Source: Macrostomum hystrix (Eukaryota; Platyhelminthes; Macrostomidae). From it: DNA of 64,000 nucleotides. The stretch lies in contig CATNEN010000002.1 of assembly GCA_950097015.1 (NCBI GenBank), positions 7,448,501 through 7,512,500 of the forward strand, given 5' to 3'. The notes beneath the pieces were generated by a model, which was not told the DNA's origin, did no database searches, and saw nothing but the letters and a program-made list of their open reading frames with translations. A program made the translations under genes and the position numbers. Shown here in pieces: positions 49,253 to 62,400 of this stretch (its first letter is position 1; each line of letters begins with the position of its first letter).

Positions 49253-51363
49253 ATGAAAAATCGTTAGGCAGGCCCCGATTTCCGGGAATCGCACGTTTTA
49301 ATCATGAAGAATTTTAAATAGCGCGAAAATTTGTAAATATTTTTTGTTACAAAATAGTTTCTCTGAACTCCAAAGTGGAATTAAGAAATAAAATTAAGAA
49401 GAAAGAAAGAAGTTGTTTCTTAACCGTATAGTGAAAGAACTGAAATAACGAACAAATACGGAAGCCTAACGTTTGTTTAAACGCGAGTAAAACGTGCGAA
49501 ACCCGGAAAAGCGCCAATATTAGACCACGTCGTCTTAATTTTGCACTGCTAATATTTTCAGATCGGATTAACCAGAATTGACTCATCCAGTTGGCTCAGT
49601 TATCTTTCATCATTTTATTTGGTTCGCCAACAGTTCAGTTAAAAAAGTTTTTGTTTTCTCAGACGGCATTCGTTTATTGAGCGGTTCGTCAGTTTTGATG
49701 ACTCCAGTGGCTCGGGGTAATACTGATGATGAAATACATATTGAATCATTTTAAATTTACGTTTTGCATGACGGAAAGATAAATTTTGAAAGAGTATTTT
49801 CGTTTGCCGAAAATGATGAGTTTTTATGTGTGTAATTTCACCTAGAATTATTTTAACGAGCTAAATTTACGTTTTCTTTCCGTACACTCGCCCTAATGGG
49901 ACACTCGTACACAGCTTTCGCTTTGGACCACTTAAGTCATGGGAACATAACATAGCAGGATCTTCACAATGTGCGAAAGTTTTATTGCACGTATTTGACT
50001 CTTCAGAACACCACCTTTATACATTTTACATGTTTCAGATAAATTTATTTTTACATTTTTTCAAAAGTAACTTTTTCATAAACTCTTTTCGTGTAGTCAG
50101 CAAATCTTGACCGCTAGCTTTATTGCTGTTGTTTGCAACCATGAAGGCTTATAATTAGTTATCTGTTAATAACTAGTTGACGCTTTGATTTTCTGGCTCA
50201 GGAAAGAATGCGTACACACGATACCCCAGCTTCGTGTAATTAGACTGCTAAAAATTGATTGGCTGAGGCGAGCGATCACGCGATTGGGCTGAGAGGACGG
50301 GGTTCCCAGTTGGTTTTCTAAAAATAGCAACAATTCCACACCTAGGGCCCCAGCTAAAAATAGTGACAGTTCAGCCCTCGACCAATCATATTTAAGGAGC
50401 AATTTTTGAATATTTTTGTTGTGTTCCTGCGTTTTAATCGTGTCACTATAGCTAGCAAACGAAACACTTCGCTCAATCGATAATTTGGCCTTGCTATTTT
50501 CATCGTGATGAGAGTTATTTAGTAAAATAAATTTTCGTTTTCTATAACAAATTAGCTTCATCTGTAGTTTGTTGTATGTTAGTTACATTACTAGCTTTTC
50601 GAGTAATAAGGAAAACTCTAAAGTAGTTAATTGTGTAATTTTTAGGTCATGCTTAGATGATCCTAGAATCTAAGCTGCAGTTCACAGGCAGTAATATTCA
50701 TGTACACATGGATCAGCAGCAGATTTTTATCATCGCATTGCACTTTACTTAAAACTAACGTGTACAATTGAAAAAAAACTGATGCAGAAATATACTGTAG
50801 ATTCAATGATGCCATTTGAGTATACCCTTCCTAAGAAAGAAAAACTTGTGACACTGTGACAACAATTACGTATCTTCTGAGTTCGCACATATTTTGAATA
50901 GTATCAGAAATACACAATAATACAGACTGCAATTTATATTACGCAACTGAAAAATAAATTATAACGATAAAACAGACAAGCAAATCACCAATTTCCAACT
51001 TTTTCCCCTACAAGAAGAGTTTTACAGCGCTTAGCTCTCTTTGATTCTGCCTTTATTTTTTCGCTTTGTACAGGACTGAGAGATAGCCGGTTAATTTAGC
51101 ATAAAAATACACTTAATGCAACAATGCTGTTTCATTGCCAATTGAGTATCAAATTAAAAGATTGAAAATAATTTCTACGCAGGTAAAATGGAAAGCCTAC
51201 AAATGAAATTACAGATGTCTAGAATTTTTACAGATGAGAGACTGATCAATGTACAATTTGTGCCGACAAAGACTACCAAAAAGAGTGACAGATAAAACAA
51301 ATTATGGGTTCAGACCCAGCAGAGAAAAAATATTACTAAATCTAAGCTGTGCTCAAACTGTGC
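49253..51363. other. Convergent intergenic region
   Basis: It lies between the 3' ends of the PPP1R3 gene (plus) and the orphan gene (minus). AT-rich with no further gene. A minus-strand AATAAA at 51,052-51,057 could serve the orphan gene. Confidence 0.5.
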
Positions 51364-54300
51364 TCAGAGAATTCTTCGTCTCTTAGCTGGCGGCTCGGTC
51401 GAGTTGGAATCTACCACTGGCGGGGCCTTCCTGTCCAACTGACTCGCTGATCTGGGATGGGAATAAATGGCAAACTTGTTTCAGCACGGAACTCAATCAA
51501 ATAATGCCAATCCCATCTGGAAACTCTCACTCCGATCCAGAGTCCCAATCACCCGACCTGATCCCGAATCTTAATCTCTCACCTTTATCCCGAATCTTAA
51601 TCTCTCACCTTGATCCCGAATCTTAATCTCTAACCTTGATCACGAATCTTAATCTCTCACATTGATCCCGAATCTTAATCTCTCACCTTGATCCCGAATC
51701 TTAATCTCTCACCTTTATCCCGAATCTTAATCTCTCACCTTGATCCCGAATCTTAATCTCTCACCTTGATCCCGAATCTTAATCTCTCACCTTGATCCCC
51801 AATCTTAATCTCTCACCTTGATCCCGAATCCTTATCTCTCACCTTGATCCCCAATATTAATCTCTCACCTTGATCCCGAATCTTAATCTCTCACCTTGAT
51901 CCCGAATCTTAATCTCTCACCTTGATCCCGAATCTTAATCTCTCACCTTGATCCCGAATCTTAATCTCTCACCTTGATCCCGAATCTTAATCTCTCACCT
52001 TGATCCCGAATCTTAATCTCTCACCTTGATCCCGAATCTTAATCTCTCACCTTGATCCCAAATCTTAATCTCTCACCTTGATCCCGAATCCTTATCTCTC
52101 ACCTTGATCCCCAATATTAATCTCTCACCTTGATCCCGAATCTTAATCTCTCACCTTGATCCCGAATCTTAATCTCTCACCTTGAACCCCAATCTTAATC
52201 TCTCACCTTGATCCCCAATCTTAATCTCTCACCTTGAACCCCAATCTTAATCTCTCACCTTGATCCCGAATCTCAATCTCTCACCTTGATCCCCAATCTT
52301 AATCTCTCACCTTGATCCCGAATCTTAATCTCTCACCTTGATCCCAATCTTAATCTCTCACCTTGATCCCGAATCTTAATCTCTCACCTTGATCCCCAAT
52401 CTTAATCTCTCACCTTGATCCCGAATCTTAATCTCTCACCTTGATCCCCAATCTTAATCTCTCACCTTGATCCCGAATCTTAATCTCTCACCTTGATCTC
52501 GAATCCCAATCTCTTATTCTGATCCCGAATCCCAATCTCTTATTCTGATCCCGAATCCCAATCTCTTATTCTGATCTCGAATCCCAATCTCTTATTCTGA
52601 TCTCGAATCCTAATCTCTTTAGCCGACCCCAAATCCCGATCTCTTAAACTGATCCCAAATGGAGATTTCACAATATAATCCCAAATTCCAATCTCTAAAC
52701 TCATCTTAGATCCTTTCAAGCTGATATGGATCCCATAATTTTAATATTGAAAAAATCCACAAATTTCACCGTCACTTTAATCCCTAATCCGAATTAATCT
52801 TCCCGATTTTAAGTCCCAACTGTTGGAATAGACTGAGCTGCAATCATAACACAGGCTAGTTAACTGAATGGTGTACACATCGCACTAGGGTGTGTCCGAG
52901 CGACTCACCGAAGTGACAGCGGGGTCCTACAGCCGCCGCAGGACGACTCATTGCGGCTCAGATAGGCGCTAAGGAAATGCGGCACTTGGATGACTATCGG
53001 CAGCTTAACTAATCTTCCCTCGAACATGGCAGTAGGCTGCTCAACTGGTGCTGCCAGACTCAGGCTGGGGTTAGGCTGCTCAACTGGTGCTGCCAGACTC
53101 AGGCTGGGGTTAGGCTGCTCAACTGGTGCTGCCAGACTCAGGCTGGGGTTAGGCTGCTCAACTGGTGCTGCCAGACTCAGGCTGGGGTTAGGCTGCTCAA
53201 CTGGTGCTGCCAGACTCAGGCTGGGGTTAGGCTGCTCAACTGGTGCTGCCAGACTCAGGCTGGGGTTAGGCTGCTCAACTGGTGCTTGCAGATTCTGGCT
53301 GGGGTCGCTTTGGAAAATAAAGCATGTCAGCTGTTTAAATACTTGAGACACTTCTTCGAATAATATAAGAATAATAATATTGTTTCGGTTGGAAGAACTT
53401 ATCATTCAGTGTCTCTATCCTCCAATACTTCAGAGTCCCGATTACCCAATCGTTCGATGTAATCCTGATCCTAAATCCATGAGGTCCCGGACCCGATCCC
53501 CAATCCTGCAATGTCCCGATCCCATTTCTGCAATTTCCCGATCCCCAATCCTACAATGTTCCGATCCCCAGTCATACAATATCCCGATCCCCAGTCATAC
53601 AATATCCCGATCCCCAGTCATACAATATCCCGATTCCCAGTCATACAATGTCCCGATCCCCAGTCATACAATGTCCCGATCCCCAGTCATACAATGTCCC
53701 GATCCCCAGTCATACAATGTTCCGATCCCCAGTCATACAATGTCCCGATCCCCAGTCATACAATATCCCGATCCCCAGTCATACAATGTTCCGATCCCCA
53801 ATCATCCAGGATCCTAATCAGCCTAGGTTTAAAACGCCATCCAAATCGTCAGGAATTCTGAAAATTCAAATACCAATCAGAGCTCCGCTGTGCCGTCTTG
53901 GGTTTCTGAGTATGATGAGGCTGCTGAGCAAGCTTCTGCTGCAAAGACAGCAGCTGCAGTATCCGCGGAGACGGTCGAACAACAATTGGCAGCTCAACAT
54001 ATCCGAATGGACCTGACTTTGCTGTTTTGTTCAGTTTTTCTGAGGCCGGATGCGGCGGCGGTGGCGGCGTTTGCGGAGCGGTAGGCGTGGAACGGCAATC
54101 GATCATGGATTCCGTCAGAGCTGCCACAGCTTCGGGACCTGCCATTAGGGGACAAGTGGGCATTTATGGACCAATGGGATTATAGACATCGCAAGCGGGA
54201 AAAACTGGAGAAAATTTCAATCGCCGAAGCCACCATCCACCCACCTTCCTCCTCGCTGTTGCTGCTTTCATCGTCCGTGTCAGCGGCAGATCCGCCAGCT

Positions 54301-54623
54301 CTGGCCACCCGTTCGATGACCGCAGCCAGGCCGGCTGCAATCTCCATGCCCTTCGTACCCAACTTCACTGGCCTCTTCTTTGTCTTCTTTTTGATTTCTT
54401 CTTTTGGCAACAGCTTTTTCTCCATCTGCAGCATCTGCCTGTACATTAGCGCCTCGGTCTTGGTTGGAAATGGGCCCTTGGTATTGCTAGTGTCACAGTT
54501 TATATAAGCTGGCTGTGCATATGGATTGTCTAGACGAAGGTCCACCAAAACATTCAGATCCTGCTCAGAGGCTGAGTGGATGATTTTCTCTATGCGCTTC
54601 AGCATGTCTAAAAAATGTGGCAT
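51364..54623 (-). CDS. Unrecognised protein with coding 39-bp repeat and C-terminal NLS-like tail
   Basis: Four minus-strand exons: 54623-54245, 54138-53874, 53307-52909 and 51451-51364. Phases (1, 2, 2) match at each joint and give 376 residues with the tail PPAKRRRIL and stop. The N-terminal 95 residues look globular and helical (MLKRIEKIIHSASEQDLNVL, YRQMLQMEKKLLPKEE). A basic patch KKKTKKRP and an acidic run follow, then Pro-rich sequence. LPIVVRPSP in exon 2 and LPIVIQVPH in exon 3 resemble each other. Exon 3 carries six copies of a 13-residue unit. The basic patches suggest a nuclear protein; I do not recognise the family. An acceptor-like tttttag just inside exon 1 means translation might start at the second Met (54605). 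The donor of exon 2 is weak. Confidence 0.72.
51535..52625. repeat. 26-bp minisatellite, about 42 units
   Basis: The unit is cttgatcccgaatcttaatc plus tctcac. In the right part, 52,260-52,490, units with cccgaatc and ccccaatc alternate, giving a 52-bp dimer. It fills the last intron of the orphan gene. Confidence 0.96.
53028..53307 (-). repeat. 39-bp repeat inside a coding exon
   Basis: Six identical 39-base units and partial flanking copies. In the gene frame each encodes APVEQPNPSLSLA. The nucleotide identity shows very recent expansion; it is a coding VNTR if the gene model is right. Confidence 0.9.
53480..53815. repeat. 23-bp minisatellite (gatccccagtcatacaatgt)
   Basis: About 14 units with a 23-base period, in the intron between orphan-gene exons 2 and 3. 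Units alternate between cccgatcc, ttccgatcc and atcccg variants. Confidence 0.94.
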
Positions 54624-57179
54624 CTTTGCTTCTAGTCTGTAATGACGAGCTGCAAACAGGAATTATTAGTTTTAGATTTCTTGGCAAATTTATGTCATGC
54701 AACTATTAAGTTGGCTAAATATACTTGTTCTATGATTAGATAGGCATTTATGGACTGAACAGCCACCTGTATTGTGTATTAATTTTGTAATGCTATACAT
54801 ATATAATAAGTGTGTAATATGCCTATTTAAGAACTAATAATCTTAAAAGGTAATTGAAGGTAAACACCAACATGTAGTTGCTTATTTAGTTATGCCAATG
54901 CATTTCGACCTAACAGGTCATCTTCAGGGCTTTAACAAATAGCAGAGAGTCACACACAGCCAAATATATTTAGATGAACAAAACTGTACAATTCTGAGTG
55001 AGCATTTCAATCCAGTCCAGTTTTGTTCATCTAAATATATTTGGCTGTGTGTGACTCTCTGCTATTTGTTAAAGCCCTGAAGATGACCTGTTAGGTCGAA
55101 ATGCATCAGCATAACTAAATAAACAACTATGTTTTGCTTTTTAAATAATTTCTCAGATAGTAATTTCATTTTTATAGGCTATATACCTTTACAAATAAAT
55201 TATCTGGTAAAGTACATATATATGAGAATAGGTCATTCCAAATAAACAAGATAGATTAGGGAAATGAATAAAGCATCGAGACTACAAATACTATTTACTA
55301 AATGTCTTAATCTTTTCTGTAATAGAGCTATATATGAATAAGAAATATATTGATGCCAACATTTTGTGCTTTCTCAGCCTCTCAACATTTCACTTCTTTT
55401 AGTTATAATTTTTTTTATTTAAATTTGCTTGTCCCTATTAAATATTAAAACAAAATCTGAATTACTCAAATCAAAGTAAAAACACCAAAAATAGCCTAAA
55501 TAAATTTAAACCATCCAACTGACTAAAGGCTATTTAAAATCAATTCCATTTTTTACTATCTGAAGCTATGTCTACTTGTACAAACATATATTAATATAAG
55601 AACATTGTTTTATTGAAACTTCAATTAGGCCTACCTAGACTTTGCATGGTTTTAATTTACCACTTGTCTTTTTCATATTTGCTAAACTTGTATTGCTATC
55701 AGTCAATGCACAACAGCATTTTTGTAGAACCAGACAATTAAGTATCTTGTCCACTACTAGACTAACTTTTTAGTTAGGCTTTTTACCAAAATGGGTGTAC
55801 GGTCATTTCATTTGCCACCTTCTTGTCTGCAGACAGACAAAATGACTATTTTTCCTAGCATTCTAACAAATTATAAATTATAAGACATTTATATAACTTT
55901 TAATATGAAGCTTGATGACATAATTATTTATTCTAACTAATGCCTACATTAGCAGATGAATGGACTATGACATATATTAACAGACAAAATGACAATATTG
56001 AATACTGGCAGATGAAAAGGGGGCAGAAAAAATGACTGTCAACCCTAAAATGTATTATATATATAGGCCTATTTATAACTGTAAGTATGGGTCTAGTAAT
56101 AAGGCCTATATTGCTATAACACATTAAACATTTTAATTGAAATGATTAGGTCTATGTCTACTAGAAATCTAAATACAAAAAATAATTTGAATATAAATAT
56201 GTAAATGTAGCTTTCTAAAGAATCAGAATGTTCAATGCAATGCAGTTTTGTAAGGGAAAAGGCTTCCAAATTACCTTTGTAGGTTTGAAATGAAGGTGAT
56301 TCTTATAAATTCTGTTGCTTTAAAACAATAATTTGCTGTCTTTTTTATAAATATGAATGTGATATTTAAATATTCTCTTGCCTTTAAACTAGACAGAGAA
56401 TTTAGAATTTGCTGTCTGTGTCTTTCTTCTGAAGACAGTTCTAATTGAAATTCAAAAGCACCAGTTATGATTTAATGTGAAAAATAAGGCCCCTAACTGG
56501 AACTTATTCAAATACCCGACAGAATTACTATTAGGCCTTATAATTAGAAAATACTACATGGAAATTTATAGGATATCTCTTGTAAAGCAATCTCCTGGTT
56601 CCGAAGGTCACATGGGTCCCACGTGCCTGTTGAAATTATTTTTTAACCCCTGTGCCCCTCACTGAATGTTTGAAATAGACGAACGACCCACAGCCTTTTA
56701 CCAAGCAAAGTCTTCGAGGTTCGCGAAGCCGCATGGTTTATAATCTTTGTTGAAATAGTTAGATTTTGCTCATGTTTAAATTGGAATAAAGAAAAAATTG
56801 TAAACACAATTAGGCTGCTAAAATAATGGCTAAAAGACCGAGAGTTTCAGGCAATACAATAAAATAAGTGGACGATAAAATAGCTCCATTTGCACAAATT
56901 AAAGATAAAAACCTTAAATATTACATATTGTGCGTTTAGATTGGTGGGCCATTAAAACGTTTCTTCGAAATTAACGTGAAACATCGGAAAATTTGCGAAT
57001 CTTTCGTAGAAGTTCAACTGGGCATTAGCAATTTTTTAATTTTAATTATTACAATGTAAACAGGTTACAGTTTTTTATTTTAAATGTCGATATTGAAATC
57101 GAAATCAAAATACCATACATGAATCAAAATACCATATGTAGCCTAGTAGTTTACTTCGATATTTATTTTTTTATTAATT
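54624..57179. other. Intergenic, AT-rich
   Basis: No gene seen. It contains the long inverted repeat described separately. Confidence 0.55.
54875..55129. mobile_element. Long inverted repeat, 112-bp arms, hammerhead-like core
   Basis: Arms 54875-54986 and 55018-55129 are reverse complements with three mismatches; the loop is 31 bases. Each arm carries ctgaagatgacctgttaggt followed by cgaaatgc. That fits a hammerhead core (CUGAnGA, stem II, GAAA) with a possible stem III AUGC/GCAU. Such cores are known from Penelope-like elements. No stem I could be drawn, so activity is doubtful. It may be a foldback of two terminal fragments. Confidence 0.75.
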
Positions 57180-58200
57180 TACACTCCGGTGCAAATATGC
57201 CGCAATCTCCGGGCAATGTTGGTCACCAGGCCAGTGCTCGTCTGGAGGTAAGTACGGTGAGCCGCGCCCTGCTGTTGCCTGTGTGCGTCTGCTAACTGTG
57301 GCAGGACAGGAAGTCGGCGAGGACATCGAAGCCCCAGGCGTCGCATCGGCGTCGTCGGGAACCCAATCGGTGTGGACGACTGAAAGGCCGCCTCCGTCGA
57401 GCTGCTGGCAATGCAGAACTGCCGGCCCATGCCTCTCTCCGGCTCTACCGGGTGGCGCCGGGGACCGTTTGACTCACCAAAAAATCGGGTCCCAGCTGTG
57501 ACAAATCGTGCGTTAAAGCTAGCTACGTTCAACTGCCGAACTCTTAAATCAACCTGACGCAGGGGCATGCTCGCGCAACTGGCCACTGACCTGCAGCTGG
57601 ACCTGGTCATGCTGCAAGAGGTATCAGTCGAGGCGTGGCGAGTCCCGAGGGTCGCCACTGAGGTGGCCCGCGTGATGAACGGCGTCTTGGCAGGAGGTTC
57701 TGCGCCCCCGCGAGTGGACTTTCGCCCACATCGTCGGAATCCCGAAGACGCCGGGAACCACACGGATGGAGGAATGTCGCGGGATTTCGCTTATGTCCTG
57801 TGCCGCGAAGCTGTTCAACCTGATGCTTTTAGTACGGTTACAGCCTGTGCTGGACCCGTACCTGCGGTACGAACAGAACGGGTTCCGGCCCCACCGCAGC
57901 ACAGTGACGCAAATCCTGGCCCTCCACCGCGTCATCGAAGAAGCGCGCATCCACCAGTTAATCCTGGTTGCTCTTTTCGTGGACTTTCGCCTGGCTTTCG
58001 ACTCGGTGGTACGTGACGCGCTGCCCCTGTTGCTCCGGGCCTACAATGTGCCGCAGCAGCTCATTACCGCCATCATGGCGCTGTACATGGACACCATCGC
58101 TGCGGTAGTGACGCCAGACGGCATGTCGGACCAGTTCAGCAAGACCTCCGGAGTTCTGCAGGGAGAAAGGCTCGCGCCAAAGGGAGGAGGGGTGGGGGCG
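57180..58200 (+). pseudogene. Non-LTR retrotransposon, internally deleted (endonuclease start and RT part)
   Basis: From 57,508 the plus strand reads LKLATFNCRTLKS, a stop in place of the expected codon, then RRGMLAQLATDLQLDLVML, the start of an apurinic-type endonuclease. Soon after, the frame changes to reverse transcriptase: CRGISLMSCAAKLFN, YEQNGFRPHRSTVTQ and VALFVDFRLAFDSV (motif A with its Asp), then SGVLQGERLAP. The YxDD motif, RNase H and tail are absent. Most of the endonuclease and the N-terminal RT are missing, so this copy is dead. Confidence 0.85.
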
Positions 58201-59474
58201 CGTGACACTTAGGAGAGTCATAAATCATGTGGAAGGGACGGAGGTGGGCGCATTCTGGCAGGAAAAAGACACAAAAAGATGGTTTACGATCGAGAAGGGT
58301 TTTGACATCTCAAGGTCACAGACGATGAGTCATCGGGGGGGAGAGAAGGGAAGGGGAAGGGAAGGGACGCAGGGAAAGCAGGGAACGCAGGGAAGCTATC
58401 CTAAAAACTTTTATGCCCCCCCTGCAGTCGCTGTTAAATCATAATAGTTAAATTATTCACTTTCTATACTGTTAAAGTATTGTTATGTTTTACAGGTTGG
58501 ATCTATAGCTCGATCCGCAGCTTTCACGCATGCAGTGCTCACTTTCTGAGCAATGCTATTATTGTACAGCGCCCAGCTGTCTCGAGTGATCGACCGAGTG
58601 CACTTGCATGAAAACTGATTGCTAAGAGACCTGCTGCTGCAACTGCTGCAACGAGGATGCAAGTCAAGGTATAATACACGCAGTTTGTCCTCTCGCTACC
58701 TGTCGCTCAATCCTTAGTCCTCTACAATGCGCCATTATTTGCAAAGAACTAACAACAGCCATCCAGCTTGGCGGGAGTGAAAGAACAGAGAGGAGGGGGT
58801 TGGTGGCGATGGAGTGACTCTGGGACACAGTCCTCGCGGGAGCTGAAAGGACAAATGCCTGAATTTTTTTCTGGGATTTTGTCCGCAATAAGCTTCTCAA
58901 ATGAGGAGTGTTTTCTGGATGCAGCTACTGCATTGGTGGGATCAGCCTCGTTCTGAAAAAATTCCCTCGCTCCCTATTCCCACGATACCAATGCAGCGAA
59001 TGCCAAGCAGACGACCAGCTGGCCGGAGGGCTTCTGGAGACTTTGCAGCTGCGGACTTTGCTCGGGGGACGAGTTTTAGGATACGGGATGAGTTTGAGTT
59101 GGTGGGATCTCGGGAGGTTTGAGGAGGCGACGCTGCGGCTTCCAGCTGTGTTTCTTTTGTCTTCCCGGTCGCCGTGGCAACCAGAAATATTTCCTTCCAA
59201 CAGTCTTCGCTATTTGCCTCGTCTTTAGTCCTCGACCCACCAGCCGCCCCATGCCTCCTGTTAGCAGCTACATTTAGCTTCTCACAAATTTATCGACTGA
59301 TTCCTTCGCCAATTCCTGCTCTTCACTGGCCTAACAGGTTCGCCTGCACCGCAGACACCCTGCAAATCCATCGCTATCCATTGATTACTCACGATCAGCA
59401 GCAGAAGCAGCAAATACAGACGGCTGCCTAAGTGGAGCATCTTCTGGTTGTCTGAGATCTTTTAGCAACAAATC
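58201..59474. other. 5' flank of the lectin/sushi gene
   Basis: A G-rich simple-sequence patch lies at 58,340-58,400 (ggggaaggg, cagggaa). Several short open frames at 58,660-59,430 overlap without recognisable domains. Promoter and leader of the next gene are expected here. Confidence 0.45.
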
Positions 59475-62400
59475 ATGGTAGACACTGCTGAAAACACAGC
59501 TCGTGCCGCCATGGCAGTAGCTCTCTGCCTATGTGCACTTCTAGCATGTAAGTTAATATAAACCCTTAAATATCAGACGTCATTGTACTGCTATTAGTAT
59601 CCCCTAGGCAGAAGGGACACGCCAAACAGCGGAAGACAATTTTTTAGAAGAAATGTAAATTATTAAAACCCCATGGTTGGCAACATCGCAGTAGGTAAAG
59701 CCAATAGTGGGAAACGTCGCTATAGAAAACGTCGCTGCGGGAAACGTCGCAGTGGGAAACGTCGCAGTGGGAAATGTTGCTATGGAAAACGTCGCTGCAG
59801 GAAACTTCGCTGTGGAAAACGTCGCTGTGGGAAAGGTTTCTGTGGGAAACATCGCTATAGAAAACGTCGCTGTGGGAAACGTCGCTGTGGGAAACGTCGC
59901 TGTGGGAAACGTCGCTGTGGGAAACATCGCTGCGGAAAACGTCGCAGTGGGAAATGTTGCTATGGAAAACGTCGCTGCAGGAAACTTCGCTGTGGAAAAC
60001 GTCGCTGTGGGAAAGGTTTCTGTGGGAAACATCGCTATGGAAAACGTCGCTGTGGGAAACGTCGCTGTGGGAAACGTCGCTGTGGGAAACGTCGCTGTGG
60101 GAAACGTCGCTGTGGGAAACGTCGCTGTGGGAAACGTCGCTGTGGGAAACGTGGAAAACTTCGCTATGGGAAACGTCGCCGTGCATGAAAAACGTCGCCG
60201 TGCATGGGAAAGGTTTCTGTGGAAAACATCGCTGTGGGAAACGTCGCTGCGGAAAACGTCGCAGTGGGAAACGTTGCTATAGAAAACGTCGCTGCGGGAA
60301 ACTTCGCTGCGGGAAACGTCACTGTGGGAAATGTTTCTGTGGAAATCGCTATAGATATAGATATAAATGTCGCTGTGGGAAACGTCGCTGTGGGAAAGGT
60401 TTCTGTGGAAAACGTCGCTATAGAAAACGTTGCTGTGGGAAACGTCGCTGTGGGAAACGTCGCTGCGGAAAACGTCGCAGTGGGAAACGTTGCTATAGAA
60501 AACGTCGCTGCGGGAAACTTCGCTGCGGGAAACGTCACTGTGGGAAATGTTTCTGTGGAAATCGCTATAGATATAGATATAAATGTCGCTGTGGGAAACG
60601 TCGCTGTGGGAAAGGTTTCTGTGGAAAACGTCGCTATAGAAAACGTTGCTGTGGGAAACGTCGCTGTGGGAAACGTCGCTGCGGAAAACGTCGCAGTGGG
60701 AAACGTTGCTATAGAAAATGTCGCTGCGGGAAACTTCGCTGCGGGAAACTTCGCTGTGGGAAACGTCACTGTGGGAAATGTTTCTGTGGAAATCGCTATA
60801 GATATAGATATAAACGTCGCTGTGGGAAACGTCGCTGTGGGAAAGGTTTCTGTGGAAAACGTCGCTATAGAAAACGTCGCTGTGGGAAACGTCGCTGTGG
60901 GAAACGTCGCTGTGGGAAACGTCGCTGTGGGAAACGTCGCTGTGGGAAACGTCGCTGTGGGAAAGATTTCTGTGGAAAACGTCGCTATGGGAAACGTCGC
61001 CGTGCATGGAAAACGTCGCTGCGGGAAACGTCGCTGTGGGAAACGTCGCTGTGGGAAACGTCGCTGTGGGAAGCGTCACTGTGGGAAACGACGTTGTGGG
61101 AGAGACCGTGTCGGGAAGCGTCTATGTCCGCTAGAATTATGTATATTTTAAACTTCGATATGGGACACCTCGTGAATTTGTTTACCATTTCAAAGAATTA
61201 TTGTCATAAATTATCTCCATAGTTGCGAATTTTAGGACAAAATTAAGTTGTGTTTAAGCTACCTGTTTTACCGAATACGCTTGAAAGAAATTTAGTATAA
61301 ACGACCACGTTGCATTTGAACTAGCTCAGACGCAGTGAAAATTAAGGCAATGCTGTCAGTAGCATGTTAATGACTGACAGGTGTTGCGAGTTCCCATGGG
61401 GTTGTGCCGTGGGCAATCAAATACGATATCAAATCGATCGATAAATCCAAGCTAACTGACAAAGTGAAATTTTTTCAGACGCATTTTTGCCAAGGCACTG
61501 GCGGCTGTGTATTAACTCGTCTAACAATTAAGCTTAGGGGTAGACTTAGGTGCCTGTCAGATGAAATGCTAACTATTTATTTATGAAGGCCCAATTTAAA
61601 ATGATTTCAGGCGGCCCAACACCCATTGCTGGACAGTCTAACGTCCTGAGGCCCAACGTCTCGTGGGCCTGCGGTGACGCCTCCTGGAACTACTACCCGC
61701 TGTCCGGAAAGTGCTACAAGCGCTTCGACACGAACTCGCAACCCGCGAACCGCTCAGTTGCCCTGACGCAGTGCGCCAGCATTGGCGCTCGACTGATCCA
61801 GCTGAGCAGCAGAGCAGAGTCCATGGACTTCTTTCGCTACTGCATCAAGGCCGAGGCTACGGGAAGTAGCATCTGGACTGACGCGATCTACAATGGTTTG
61901 TCAAGCACTTCTGGGTCATTGCTCGTCACTTTAGTTTGACATGGATCCTATCACATGGCCTAGATCCTAGGGGGTTGAGTGGCGGAGTGTTCGTCTCTCT
62001 CATCTCAAGGTAACTGAGCTCAAACACTTAGCAAGGCCACATTAATGTCGGGTGCCGCAACGGAGAGAAGGCTAAGGATTTTGTCGTGCAGTTAAATTTC
62101 TTGGCTTGAAGAGAAGGCTTGAGTTGTGACTTATACTAAAATATGGGGGGTCGGTGGCATAGCGGTTAACGCATTTGGCTCTCGCACCAAGGTCCCTGCA
62201 TGAGCTCGTTTCGGCTGCGAGGCCGCGTTCACTTGGGGCGCAGCCGAGGAGAGAATTGCTTGTCATGAAATTTACACCCTTGAGGGCCAACCTCCAAGGC
62301 ACAGTGAAATTGTACACAGCCTGACGATGAGAAAGTCAGGGCAGATGTACACACCTGTGTGGTGTGTGCCTGCGTACGGTAACTGATTTTGTGTGCTAAG

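Noticed and set aside
57179-57763. 194-codon minus ORF
   Set aside because: It is antisense to the damaged LINE; the plus strand carries the recognisable endonuclease and RT motifs.
59604-61222. Long ORFs on both strands (491, 422 and 315 codons)
   Set aside because: All lie in the 15-bp array. Low-complexity peptides in several frames at once are not evidence of a gene.
62144-62230. tRNA gene
   Set aside because: A-box and degenerate B-box are present, but there is no closing acceptor stem, and the same head is followed by the same body in other copies; it is a SINE.
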